NCBI RefSeq assembly: GCF_019972315.1
Contig: NZ_BLIZ01000001.1
Span: forward strand, 1,562,513 to 1,626,512
Direction: 5' to 3'
From: Geobacter sp. AOG1
Lineage (GTDB): Bacteria; Desulfobacterota; Desulfuromonadia; Geobacterales; Geobacteraceae
Length of the DNA stretch: 64,000 nucleotides
Shown here: piece after piece, positions 43,846 through 54,200 of the stretch
How the letters are laid out: each line of letters starts with the position of its first letter
Numbering within the stretch: position 1 is the stretch's first letter
Position numbers and translations under genes: made by a program
Notes under the pieces: model-generated
Seen by the model: only the letters and a program-made list of their open reading frames with translations
Databases searched by the model: none
What the model was told of the DNA's origin: nothing

Positions 43846-43867
43846 AAAGCCTGCCGAAGCAGGCTTT
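43846..43867 (-). terminator. rho-independent terminator of the LamG-like paralogue
   Basis: AAAGCCTGC-CGAA-GCAGGCTTT; in the minus direction the stem is followed by TTTTTTCATT. It lies 24 bp after the stop of the 43891 gene. Confidence 0.85.
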
Positions 43868-43890
43868 CCCCCTGCAGATATCGGACGACG

Positions 43891-44514
43891 TCAACGGGCA
43901 AGGACAGTTAGATCGTCAAAATAGGTCTCCGCATCCCCCCTGGTCCAGAGGCCGATGGTGCCGGCTTTACCATAGGTGGCGTCCCGCCGGTCCAGGTACT
44001 TCTTGCCGTCGTAGTAGCATTCCATCCGCTCTTCGGTCATGACGATCCGCAGCGTGTGCCAGCCTGGCACTTGCTTCAGTTCTCCGGTGACCAGTTCGGT
44101 CGGCCAGCTGTTGGCGACCCTGTACAGCCGGATACTGTTGTCGAGCGGGTTGACGAGGGCGGCATAATAGTTCCCCGCGTCCACTGCCCGCCAGACAAGG
44201 CCGCCCCCCTGCCAACTTTTCCCCTCAATGACGCGAATCTTCACGCTGATATCCAGGTTCCGGTAGCTGGTGCCGGCGACCTGGATAAGGTTCAGGGTCC
44301 GGTCCGTGTTTTTTGCCCGCTGGGCCAGCACATTCGGTTGTGACGGGGCGGTAGGATCGGCTGCAATTCTCCACCCCCCCGCAGCACGGGCAAAGCCCGG
44401 CGGGACCGTGCCGACGCGGTCCTTGTCAAAATTCCACGTGGTTTTCCCGTCCGTGGCAAAGGAAGCAGCGGCGAACGCCAGTGCGCAGGCAGAAATCATG
44501 ATAAATTTTCCCAT
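43891..44514 (-). CDS. exported LamG/DUF1080-like protein, paralogue of 36088-36702
   Basis: A 207-aa protein. Signal MGKFIMISACALAFAAASFA, then a jelly-roll domain with TWNFDKDRVGTVPPGFA, GLVWRAVDAGNYYAALVN, WHTLRIVMTEERMECYYDGK and GTIGLWTRGDAETYFDDL, each block aligning with the protein encoded at 36.1 kb. Unlike that copy, it is a stand-alone gene with its own terminator. Start at 44514 (after a G-rich GGGGGTACGG). The ligand is unknown. Confidence 0.75.
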   Translation of the reverse strand: MGKFIMISACALAFAAASFATDGKTTWNFDKDRVGTVPPGFARAAGGWRIAADPTAPSQPNVLAQRAKNTDRTLNLIQVAGTSYRNLDISVKIRVIEGKSWQGGGLVWRAVDAGNYYAALVNPLDNSIRLYRVANSWPTELVTGELKQVPGWHTLRIVMTEERMECYYDGKKYLDRRDATYGKAGTIGLWTRGDAETYFDDLTVLAR

Positions 44515-44733
44515 CCGTCCGTACCCCCGGTGGAGTAGTTGCCATCTGTTACCAACTATAGCAGGAGATGGCAATAAGGCGAATGGTGTGCAAGGTTTTC
44601 CTTGCTTCCACCGGAGTCGGGAGAAGTGAAAAATCTGGCCAAAGGACGGTGAAACTTGCTACTATGGGGAGCAGTCACACCGATTCCAGAACTCCGTGGC
44701 TGAATTTTCAGACTAACCCCAAGGTGCAATCCC

Positions 44734-46203
44734 GTGAACATTCTCCTTATCCGCCCCCATCCGGGGAGCGACAAATTCGGGCTCGGCCCGTTTTTTCGCG
44801 TCGAACCCCTCGGTCTCGAATACATAGGTGCGGCCCTCCTGTCTAAGGGATACCGCGTGACGATCGCCGATCTTCGCTTCCGTCCCGGTACCGCCGCGTG
44901 GGTCAGGCGTAGCCGGCCGCAACTCGTCGGCATCTCCTGTCCCCATGCCCTGGAATACGAGCGGATCCGGGAAACGGCCCGCGAGGTGCGCCGGGTGAGC
45001 CCCGATGCCTTCATTCATGTCGGTGGCCATGCGGCGGCGGCATTTCCGGGACCGCTGGAATGTGATGACATTGATGCCATCTGTCTCGATGACGGCGAGG
45101 AGGTCGTTGCCCAACTGGCGGAAGCGCTCGACAAGGGGAGGCCCCTTGTGGATGTGCCGGCGCTTCGGCTCCGTACGAGAGACGGCTGGGTGACCACACC
45201 CCCCCTGGCCGAACGGACTTCGCTCGACCTCGTTCCATTGCCGGCGCGGGAACTGGTCGCACACCATCGTTCCGGCTACCACTGCCTCCTGTTCAAGCCG
45301 GTCTGGCTTGTCGAAACGGCCCGGGGGTGCCCCCACCGCTGCTCTTTCTGCTCAGTATGGCAGCTCTACGACCGCTCCTGCCGGGAACGGAGCATCGGTG
45401 CGGTGGTGGAGGATTTTGCCACGGCGGGGGACGCCATCTTCGTCGCCGACGACCTGTTCTGGCACAACCCCGCCCGCAGCCTGGAGCTCGCCGCGGCTCT
45501 CAAAAAACGCGGCGTCTTCAAGCGCTGGATTCTCGTCCAGACCCGCACCGATCTCCTCTGTCGGAGCAGTGAACTGCTGGCAGCCTGGCGTCCGCTGGCC
45601 AAGGATTTCGACATCTTCCTCGGCCTGGAAGCGGCCAGTGACCATGGCCTTACTGATCTGGCCAAGGATTCGGGAGTTGCGGAAACCATCGAAGGGGTGC
45701 GAATTGCCCGGGAGCATGGTTACGGGATCAACGGCAACTTCCTCATCGACCCCGACTGGACGGAAAGCGAATTCCATGAGTTGTGGGAGTTCATCGCCTG
45801 TCATGGCCTACAGCGGGCCGGCTTCACCATCCGCACCCCTCTGCCCGGGACGGAGTATTACAATCAGGTCGCATCCCGCATTGCGCCCCAGCCCTGGTCG
45901 AATTTCGACATGCACCACCTTCTCTGGGAGCCACGACTGGGTGTCAGGCGTTTTTTCGAGCTCTACACCGAGACCTGGCGCCGTTCCATCCTCAATACCT
46001 CCGGTGAAAAGAGCATGCTCGACTGGATGCGCCAGGTCCGGCCGTCGCAGATACCTTACATTGCCCGGGTCCTTTGGCGTACCCAGCAGATGATGAAGCC
46101 GTCGGCCTATCTGGAGGAGTACGAGGCGACCCGCGGGGCCGTCGCTCCCTGCGGTGCTTCAATCTCTGTTCCCGGTATTGCGGAATCGCCGCCCCATTCC
46201 TAA
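44734..46203 (+). CDS. cobalamin-binding radical SAM protein, HpnR-like
   Basis: A 489-aa protein. The N-terminal B12-binding-type fold (FRVEPLGLEYIGAALLSKGY, VGISCPHALE, IHVGGHAAAA) lacks the classical DxHxxG motif. The radical SAM core has CPHRCSFC (Cys 199, 203, 206), then SVWQLYDRSCRERS, FVADDLFWHNP, INGNFLIDPDW and IRTPLPGTEYY. This order and several blocks resemble hopanoid C-3 methylase HpnR, from my memory of the family. No hopanoid genes are nearby, so the substrate is open; a methyl transfer to an unactivated carbon is the most likely chemistry. Confidence 0.75.
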   Translation: MNILLIRPHPGSDKFGLGPFFRVEPLGLEYIGAALLSKGYRVTIADLRFRPGTAAWVRRSRPQLVGISCPHALEYERIRETAREVRRVSPDAFIHVGGHAAAAFPGPLECDDIDAICLDDGEEVVAQLAEALDKGRPLVDVPALRLRTRDGWVTTPPLAERTSLDLVPLPARELVAHHRSGYHCLLFKPVWLVETARGCPHRCSFCSVWQLYDRSCRERSIGAVVEDFATAGDAIFVADDLFWHNPARSLELAAALKKRGVFKRWILVQTRTDLLCRSSELLAAWRPLAKDFDIFLGLEAASDHGLTDLAKDSGVAETIEGVRIAREHGYGINGNFLIDPDWTESEFHELWEFIACHGLQRAGFTIRTPLPGTEYYNQVASRIAPQPWSNFDMHHLLWEPRLGVRRFFELYTETWRRSILNTSGEKSMLDWMRQVRPSQIPYIARVLWRTQQMMKPSAYLEEYEATRGAVAPCGASISVPGIAESPPHS

Positions 46204-46226
46204 TCTTGCCTTGACCTACGTTCATG

Positions 46227-46256
46227 AAAAAAGCCCGCATTCGCGGGCTTTTTTTG
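46227..46256. terminator. bidirectional rho-independent terminator
   Basis: AAAAAAGCCCGC and GCGGGCTTTTTTT form a stem shared by the convergent radical SAM gene and the giant surface-protein gene. Confidence 0.9.
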
Positions 46257-46281
46257 TGTCATAGCGTCGGGTACCGTCAGG

Positions 46282-49200
46282 TCACTTGACCATGACCTTG
46301 TACTGCAGCGTGAAATTTGCCCCGTTGCCGTTCATGGTGCCGGTCATGGGTATCCGCCAGTTGGTGACATTGCCGTCGTAGCCTACCGGTGCGCCTCCTG
46401 CACCGGAGGAGGGGACATAGGTCCAGGTGGCTCCGTTGTCGTTTGAGTAGACCGGCGTACCGAGGGTGAGCCCCGCCGCCGGGGAGCCGTCAATCATCTG
46501 GAACGGCACATTTGCCCCGAACGAATTCACTCCCCAGGCAATATAGGGACTCATGGCATCACTCAGTACCACGGAGGTGGCGATCCCGAGTCCCGAGTTG
46601 GTGGTCAGCAGGGTGTAGGTGATTATCTGTCCCGGTGCGGCGGCGGCCGTGCTGGCCTGTTTCACGAAGACCAGGCTCGGCAGCGAGAAGACGGTCAGCG
46701 TGGCGGAGGCGGCCGTACCTGTCAAGGGATTTGCCGGACCAGTCGCCACGGGTGCCGTGGTGGTATTGCTGACGGTGCTTGTTGCGGTCACGCTCTGGGT
46801 AATGGTACAGCTGCCCCCCGGCGTGATGGTCCCCCCGCTGAACCCCACGCTGGTCCCCCCGTTGATGCCGCCGGTGAGGGTTGCACCGCTGCCGGCGGAG
46901 CAGACCACCCCCCCTGCGGCATTGTTTGCCAGTGTACCGGTGTACGCATCGTTAATGCTGACACCGGTAAGGTTGGCCGGGTTGGCCGCGGGATTGGCCA
47001 CCGTAATGACCAGGGAGGAGTTCCCTCCCATCCCGATGGTGGCGGGTGAGAAACTCTTGGTGACGGTCGGCGGCAGGTAGGCGGTGGTGCTCGAAGAGAC
47101 GGGGGCGGACGGTGTGGGGTTCGCGTTGGTCGAGGTGATGGCGTTTGTGCTTAACGTGTTGGTGTAGGTGCCTACCGTCGCCGTTGTCACATCCACGGCA
47201 AGGGAGCATGCCCCGGAGGTGGGGATTGTTCCCCCCGCCAGGCTGAGGGTTGCTGTGCCTGCCGCTGCCGTTGCGGTGCCGCCACAAGTGCTTGATAGAT
47301 TGGGAACTGCAGCGATGGACAGGTTGGCAGGGAAGGTGTCGGTGAAGTTCACGCCGGTAACGTCTGCGCCATTCGGGTTGGTGAGCGTAATCGTAAGCCG
47401 GTTGGTGCCGCCGACCTGGAACCCGCTGTTGGCAAATGCCTTGGTGACGGTGGGTGCCGTAAGGTAGGCCACCAGCGTCGCCGTGTTGCTGTTTGGTCCG
47501 GGGGACGTGTTTGTCGAGGAGGTGGCGCCCGAAGTGGTGTTGTTGTGGCTGCCGGTGGCGGAGACCGACACGGTGACGTCGATGGTACAGGTTACGGCAG
47601 CGGCGGTAATCGCGCCCCCCGTCAGCTTTATGCCGGTGGAGCTATTGGAGACCAGCGCTGCCCCGGCAGCATCGGTCAGGGTGCCGCCGCAGCTGTTGGC
47701 CACCGTGTTCACCCATTTCATCTGGGAGGGATTCGAGGGGAAGGTGTCCGTAAACGAGACAGAGGTAATATCTGCGCCAGCGTTGTTTTCGACAACGATG
47801 CGCATCACGCTAGTTGCCGTCCCCCCCGAGATGGTGACCGGCGAGGTGAGGAACGATTTCCTGATCGTCGGCTTGGTGACGACATACAGTGCATCGGATC
47901 CTGTGATGCCGATCCCCTGGTCCGATGCGCCCTTTCCCGTCGTGTTGTAATAGGTTGCCGGCGTGGTATTGGTTGCGTGAATGTCTGCCGCGATGGTACA
48001 GGCGCCGCCGGCAGGTAGCGATCCCCCCGTGAGGGAAATAGCGGTGCCGTTGGCAACGGCCGTTACCGTCCCGCCGCAGGTTGAAGTGACGTTGGGGGTG
48101 GCAGAATTGGTTATAGCGGCTCCGTTCAGCGTACCCCCAGTCGGCAGGGTCGCCGTGGTCGGATAGGTGTCGTTCAAGGTCAGTCCCGTCAGGCTTGTGG
48201 TCGTACTGGGGTTGGTGATGCTTATGACCATGCGGGAAATGTCTCCCGGTCCGACAGTATTGGGGGTAAATGTCTTGCTGACGGCGGGGGCAATCCAGGT
48301 CGCTGTGTTGCTGACGCTGCCGGTACCGGAAAAGGGGGTGGTCAGCGTCACGCCGGAGGTCTGGTTGGTATAGACACCGAGGGAGTTGGCGGCAAGATTG
48401 ACCGTGAAGGTGCAACTCCCCCCGGCCGCCGGGATTTGACCTGCAGTAAGTTTCACCCCCAGGTCGCCCCCTGTGGTCGAGAGGGTCCCCGCAGTGGCCC
48501 CGTTCCACGACTGGAGAGAGCTGCCGGTGCCGCAGGGAGTTGCCGGCGAAAGAGCCGGAGGATTGGTGGTGGTCATGCCGGCGGGGAACAGGTCGGTGAA
48601 GGAGAGACCCGATATGCCTGCCGTGTGATTGTTGACGATGGTTATGCTCATAGTCGCTATGCCCGTTGTGGCGTTGAACGAAAAGGTCTTGGTGATTGTC
48701 GGCGTCGCGTTGACCATCAGTGTCGCCGAGGCCGCGGCGCCGTTGCTGCCGGCATTGGTCGTCGTTACCGCACCTGCGGGGATGGTGTTGGTGTAACTGT
48801 TCACCACGCTGGAGGTGACGTCGATGCTGACCGTACAACTACCGTTGGCGGGAATGGTCCCTCCCGAGAGGGAAACGGAGCCGCTGGTGGAGTTGACCGT
48901 GCCGCCAGTGCAGGTCGTGGAATTGTTGGGGATGGCAGCTGTGGTCACGTTGGCCGGATAGGTGTCGGTGAAGGCCGCACCGGTTATGGCGGTTGCGTTT
49001 GCATTGGTAAGGGTGATGGTCAGGGTAGAGGTCTGCCCCTTGCCGATGGTGGAGGGTAAAAACGCCTTTGTAACCGTCGGGGGAGAAAGTGCCGACAGGG
49101 TGGCGGTGTTGCTCCCCGGCCCGGCGGGGCTGGTTTCGTTGGAATTGACTCCTCCGGTGGTGTTGGCATATACCCCCGCCGCGGCGGCGGTGACGTTGAC

Positions 49201-51210
49201 CGTGAAGGAACAGGTGCCGGCTGAAGCGATGGTGCCGCCGGCGAGGCGGATACCTGCATCGCCGCCGGTGGAGGTGAGGGTGGAGACTGTGGTCCCGTTC
49301 CACGCACTGAGAGTGCCGCCGCAGGGGGAGGCGGGGGTGACCGTCGGCGGATTGGCCGTGATCATGCCGGCCGGGAAGAGATCGTCGAAGGTCAATCCGG
49401 TCAGGCTCCCCGTGCCGTTGTTGGTAATGGTGAGGGTCATGGTCGCCGTGTCGTTCTGCGGGATCGTCGGGACGGAAAACGATTTGGTGATGGTCGGCTT
49501 GGTACTGAAGGTGACGGTTGCCGATGCTGTCGACCCTGTTCCGCCGTTGGTGGACGAGACGGTTCCGGTCGTGTTGGTATAGGTGGTGTTGGCGCTTGCC
49601 GAAGTTACATTGGCGGTAACGGTGCAGCTCTGGCCGGCGGCGAGGGTCCCTCCGCTGATTCCTATCGTGGTGCCGGTCACGGTCAGGACGGCACCGGAGC
49701 AGGTCGTTGCCGCGCCGGAAGGGACGGCGAATCCGAGACCGGCCGGCGACGAGGGGAGGGTGTCGGTGACGGCGATGCCGTTCAGCGTCTGACCGGCGTT
49801 CGGATTGGTGATCGTCAGGGTCAGGGTCGATGTCCCGCTCACGGCGACGGCGGAGGGGGAAAACGCCTTGGTGATGGTCGGCGCTTTCAGCACCACCGTG
49901 GTCGCGGTGGCGGGCGCGTTGTCGGACACGGAGAGCGTGCTGTCTATGACCACCGTGCCGACTCTAGCCGAGGCGGCATTGGTGTAAGTGCCGGGCGTTG
50001 CGGGAAGGTCCGCCTGAAAGACCAGGGTGCGGCTCGTACCGGCCGGAATGGAGAAGAGGGACGACCAGGTCAGGGTCGTCCCTGTGATGCCGGGGTCGGC
50101 CATGCCGGTTCCGTTGAAGGAGGATGATCCGGTGACGTAGGTTGCGCCGGCGGGCAGGACGTCAATGAACGAGTCCAGACTTACGGCTGCCAGGCCGGTA
50201 TTGGTGGCGGTGAGGGTATAGGTCACCCTCCCTCCCTGGGCAGGGAGAGTGGCATGGCTCACGGCTTTTGTAAGTACTACAGCTGCCTGCGCTGATTCCA
50301 CCGGCTGCAGACCTCCCGCAACCGAGTATGCGCCGCTGCTCAGGCTGGTGTGCTTGATCTGCGTACCACTTGCGATGTAGGAGACGGGGGAAAGCGTCGT
50401 GGTAACGCCGGTAGTGCCGACGGCACGGAAGTAGTAGGTCGCCACGTAATGGGTGTCACTGGATGATGGTACGCTGTTGATGTAGAGTGTGTTGTCGTAG
50501 GAGCCGGAGTTTCCCCCCGACAGGGTAACGTTGCTGCCGACCAGTTCGAAGGCGTCGGCGCGCCAGTTTGAAAAGGTGGCAGGGGTAAAATACATCGGTC
50601 CTGCCGCGGAACCGGTACAGGTCGATGGGGGATTGACACAGCCGATGGTGCCAGTGTCGCCATCGACGGTCATGGTGATGATTCCCCCCAAGGTTGCCGG
50701 GTTGGGGCCTGAGACGATAACATTGACCGAATTGGCGTTTGCCTTGATGACCGTATTATCAATCGTCATGGACAGGGTCGTCGTGGTATCTATCTGGGAA
50801 CCTCCTGCAGAGGGGTTGCCGTTATAGAGCTTGATGTCGTATGTCTGCGTGGGGGAAATCCCGCCGGTATAGGACGTACAGATGTAATAGAAGACCGGCT
50901 TTGTCTGTCCTGCCAGGAGCGACCCGATGTGGTAGGCGCCGTCATCCCCTCCGCCGAGGGAAAGGTATCCCCCCGTGAACCCGTTTATGGTCACCCAGGC
51001 ATCGGCAATCGTCGTGGTGTCGGTGACGTTGAGGGAGATGTATCCGCAGTTTGGCATGCCGGGATTCGTGGTGCCGGTATCCGTATAGAGCGTGGTGCCC
51101 GAGGTTCTCGCGACGGTAATGGCGGCATGGACTGGCGTTACCGCAGCAAGGAACGTCATGACAATGACGAAGAGTATCGCTCGTATGGCTGTATTGTGTG
51201 TTATACGCAT
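46282..51210 (-). CDS. giant exported DUF11-repeat surface protein (1642 aa)
   Basis: Signal peptide at residues 1-29 (IRAILFVIVMTFLAAVTPVHAA). An N-terminal domain with SYTGGISPTQTYDIKLYN fills to about residue 310, then a DUF11 domain (LTKAVSHATLPAQGGRVTYTL). Eight tandem units of about 120-140 residues follow. Each opens like PTVTKAFSPATIGMGGNSSL or PTITKSF, has LTITNPN, TDT(Y/F)PAN and GGTIPANGSCTV blocks, and a final TNTT segment. A closing DUF11 domain ends YKVMVK. It is Thr/Ser/Gly-rich with few Lys and no LPXTG, PEP-CTERM or terminal Phe. It lies 30 bp after the outer-membrane platform gene, likely in one operon. Probably an extracellular stalk, sheath or adhesin. Confidence 0.82.
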   Translation of the reverse strand: MRITHNTAIRAILFVIVMTFLAAVTPVHAAITVARTSGTTLYTDTGTTNPGMPNCGYISLNVTDTTTIADAWVTINGFTGGYLSLGGGDDGAYHIGSLLAGQTKPVFYYICTSYTGGISPTQTYDIKLYNGNPSAGGSQIDTTTTLSMTIDNTVIKANANSVNVIVSGPNPATLGGIITMTVDGDTGTIGCVNPPSTCTGSAAGPMYFTPATFSNWRADAFELVGSNVTLSGGNSGSYDNTLYINSVPSSSDTHYVATYYFRAVGTTGVTTTLSPVSYIASGTQIKHTSLSSGAYSVAGGLQPVESAQAAVVLTKAVSHATLPAQGGRVTYTLTATNTGLAAVSLDSFIDVLPAGATYVTGSSSFNGTGMADPGITGTTLTWSSLFSIPAGTSRTLVFQADLPATPGTYTNAASARVGTVVIDSTLSVSDNAPATATTVVLKAPTITKAFSPSAVAVSGTSTLTLTITNPNAGQTLNGIAVTDTLPSSPAGLGFAVPSGAATTCSGAVLTVTGTTIGISGGTLAAGQSCTVTANVTSASANTTYTNTTGTVSSTNGGTGSTASATVTFSTKPTITKSFSVPTIPQNDTATMTLTITNNGTGSLTGLTFDDLFPAGMITANPPTVTPASPCGGTLSAWNGTTVSTLTSTGGDAGIRLAGGTIASAGTCSFTVNVTAAAAGVYANTTGGVNSNETSPAGPGSNTATLSALSPPTVTKAFLPSTIGKGQTSTLTITLTNANATAITGAAFTDTYPANVTTAAIPNNSTTCTGGTVNSTSGSVSLSGGTIPANGSCTVSIDVTSSVVNSYTNTIPAGAVTTTNAGSNGAAASATLMVNATPTITKTFSFNATTGIATMSITIVNNHTAGISGLSFTDLFPAGMTTTNPPALSPATPCGTGSSLQSWNGATAGTLSTTGGDLGVKLTAGQIPAAGGSCTFTVNLAANSLGVYTNQTSGVTLTTPFSGTGSVSNTATWIAPAVSKTFTPNTVGPGDISRMVISITNPSTTTSLTGLTLNDTYPTTATLPTGGTLNGAAITNSATPNVTSTCGGTVTAVANGTAISLTGGSLPAGGACTIAADIHATNTTPATYYNTTGKGASDQGIGITGSDALYVVTKPTIRKSFLTSPVTISGGTATSVMRIVVENNAGADITSVSFTDTFPSNPSQMKWVNTVANSCGGTLTDAAGAALVSNSSTGIKLTGGAITAAAVTCTIDVTVSVSATGSHNNTTSGATSSTNTSPGPNSNTATLVAYLTAPTVTKAFANSGFQVGGTNRLTITLTNPNGADVTGVNFTDTFPANLSIAAVPNLSSTCGGTATAAAGTATLSLAGGTIPTSGACSLAVDVTTATVGTYTNTLSTNAITSTNANPTPSAPVSSSTTAYLPPTVTKSFSPATIGMGGNSSLVITVANPAANPANLTGVSINDAYTGTLANNAAGGVVCSAGSGATLTGGINGGTSVGFSGGTITPGGSCTITQSVTATSTVSNTTTAPVATGPANPLTGTAASATLTVFSLPSLVFVKQASTAAAAPGQIITYTLLTTNSGLGIATSVVLSDAMSPYIAWGVNSFGANVPFQMIDGSPAAGLTLGTPVYSNDNGATWTYVPSSGAGGAPVGYDGNVTNWRIPMTGTMNGNGANFTLQYKVMVK

Positions 51211-51240
51211 GGGTCTTTACTCACTTTGATTCCAGGATCG

Positions 51241-54200
51241 TCATCTGTTCAGCCACGAGATGGCATCCTTCACCGAGTTCTGGTCGAACTTGAAGCGGAA
51301 GCGGACGAACGGCCCCCGGGCCGTATAGTCGGCGGCGGAGAAGTCCTTGTCGGTGAAACCGACGATGTTGTATCCCAGGCTGATCCAGGCGTTCTGTACG
51401 ATATTGTAGCCGATGGACGCGCCCGTGCTGTAGGTGAACTGGCTCGTGTTCCAGGTATGGAGGAGGCTTCCCCGCAGGCCGATGTCCCAATCCTTGGTCA
51501 GATCGTACCGTCCCTCGATTCCCATCAGGTCCGTATAGCCGCTGTAATCCCTGCCGTCGATTGCCTCCCGCACATATTTGGTGCCGTACTGGAGCGAAAT
51601 CTGGGTTCTGCCGTTCGGCTTGAAGTTGGCGTTCAGGTTGTTGACAATGCGCCGGTTATCCATGGTGAACGTCCCTCCCCGTTGCCGGTCGTAGAGGAGG
51701 TCGAGGCGGTCGAGTACGATCCAGCGGGTCAGCCGTGGACGGTAGGCAAGGCCGAGGCGCAGGTCGCCGCTGGTTTTGGTGAGCGTCGTGGCGTTGGAGT
51801 TGTAGAACTGGAACCGGGTCGACCACCCCAACCCTTCCGTCGGTTCCCCGACAAACGACGTCGTGCCCCCCCACCGCTCTTCGCTTTCGGCCGACCGGAC
51901 TTCGATCCTTCCGTCCCAGTTCCAGTTCTTCTCGCGGTAGTTCGTTCCGACGGATACCGCAGTGAAATTATCCCCGCTGGCTGAGCTGCCGGAAACCGGA
52001 GGAGTATCCAGTTTGAACGTGTAGGCGTTCTTTATGGTCTGACTCCGCTCTACGCCACCGTCCACGCTCCACTTGTCGGTGAGTTTCACGGTCTGCCGCA
52101 GACCGAACAGGGCGAAGAGGCGGTCGCTGTTTTCCGCCAGGTCCTGCTCGACTGTGCTGTTCACGGTGCCACCTTCCCACGGCGTGGCCTTGACTCCGAC
52201 CCTCGTGGTGTTGGTCTTCGACGTGGTCCCGCTGGTGAACTCCTGCTGGGCGAAGATTGTGGCGGCTTCAATCAGCTTGAAGTCTGCACCGAACGTGGTC
52301 CGGGTCGGGAAATCGACGTTGTTGTTGCTGCCGATGGACTGGTCGTGCTCGGCACGCAGGGTCAGACGCTTGTTGAGGGTCAGCCAGCTCCCTCCCATGG
52401 TCAGCTGGTTCGAGGAGTTGGTGGTGCCGTCTGCCATCTGGTCGGAGGCGTGGCGCACGCCGAGGTTGGCGGTGTACTGGCCATCGCTGTAGGCCGTTTT
52501 CCCTTCGATAACGTCACGCTTCAGGCCAGTGACGAGGTTCTCCTGGCGGTACGCCTGGCCACCGAGGGTGATCCGGTCGGTGAGTTTATAGGCCGCATCG
52601 ACTCCTGCCTTGCGGGTGCCCGATTCGCTGGCCTGCTGCTGACCGAGCCCAAAACCGGGTTCCAGTTCCCTGAAGTAGACCCGCGCGTCGAGGAGTGGCG
52701 AACGGTGGGCAAGTTCCGCGAGATAGGCATTGCCGTCGCGGGATGGTCCGCCATAGCTCGTTTCGGTCCGGGCCATTTCCCCCTTCAGGGTCGTACTTGC
52801 GCCGAGCTTAACGGTGGTATCCAGCCCGTAGCTGTTTCCCTTACCGCTCACTTCACCCTCATGGATATAGGTAAAGCCGGCCTTGAGCTTCTGGTCGAAG
52901 AGCTTGACCCCTGCCCTGCCGCCGTAGGTGTATGACTCCGCACCGGTGTTCAGCGTTTCGTACTCGACCACTATATACACGGGATTGAAGTTATCGTCCC
53001 GGTTGGCAACCGGCTCCTTGAAGAAGATAGTGCCGGTGTCGTAATCGATACTGTAATCGGTAAAACGGCCCATGTCACGGGATTTCAGGACGGTTTCCCC
53101 ATGGAACCGGTCGCGGATTTCTATGCGGATCTTGTCCGAGTTCAGCACGATGTTGGTGCGGGTAAGGTGATACATGCCGGAGGTGCCGTCCCCCCGGAGT
53201 TCATCCTTGACGTAGGACTGACCGGTCTTGCTGCCGAAGGCGTTGAGTTCGACATTCCTTCCTTGGAATTCCGTTTTTACGCCGGTCATGCTGCGGCTGT
53301 AACGGGAGAGCTCGGTGACGGTGAGACCGGTATCGAAATCGCCGAACAGGGCAGAGAACTGGTCCCGTTCCAGCTTCAGGTAGAGCTTGCGGGAACTTGC
53401 GGCGTCGTACTGCTGCTTGCTGGCATCGCCGTAGAGCGGGTAGTAGGCATTGGGGTCGATGGTCTGGAACAGGCCGTTGCTTCCGGTGGTGGAGTTGCTC
53501 TTCCTGGTGTCGTAGGCGGCGGTGAGGAGCCATTCTCCCTTGATTTTACCCTTGGCGTAAAAGGCGAGCCGTCCGTCGTCATAGAAGTTTTCGTCGCCAC
53601 CGGCGGTGGTGAAGTTTTCCATGTGGCCGGAAACTGCGTTGTAACCGGCCGTCCCTTCCGCCAGGCCGACCAGAATCCAGTCGCGCAGAAGCGGTTTTAC
53701 GTAGGTTTCCGTTCCCAGTTTCGCGTTGTTGTAGCCGAGGGTCACGCGGTAGAGGCCGCTGGAGTTGACCGGCTGGAACAGGATATTTCCCTTCTCGTCC
53801 ACGTGGACCTGTTCGGTCATCCCCACCTTGGGCTCGGGCATCTCCCCTTCCTTCTTCATCGGTTTGAGCGTACCGTTCTGTATCTCCAGGTCGGTGGCTG
53901 CCGGAATGGGGGTGCCGTTAGCGTCCAGCAGTTCGATCTGGAGTTTGACCGGAGTCTTGCCGTCGGCAATGTTTCCTTCGGCCGATTTGAGTCGCAGGGA
54001 AGCGACCTGACCGCTCCGGATTACCGTGATGGTCTGGTTGAAGCGGGCGTTGCCGAAGGGGTCCATCCCCTGGAACTGGAGGGTGTGTTCCCCCTGGTCG
54101 CCGAAATTGACCCCGACGTAGCTGTAGATCGTCTTGCCGGACTTCTTGTCCTTCATGGTATAGCCAATGCGGTCGGCAGAGACCTCTTTCCCGTCAATGA

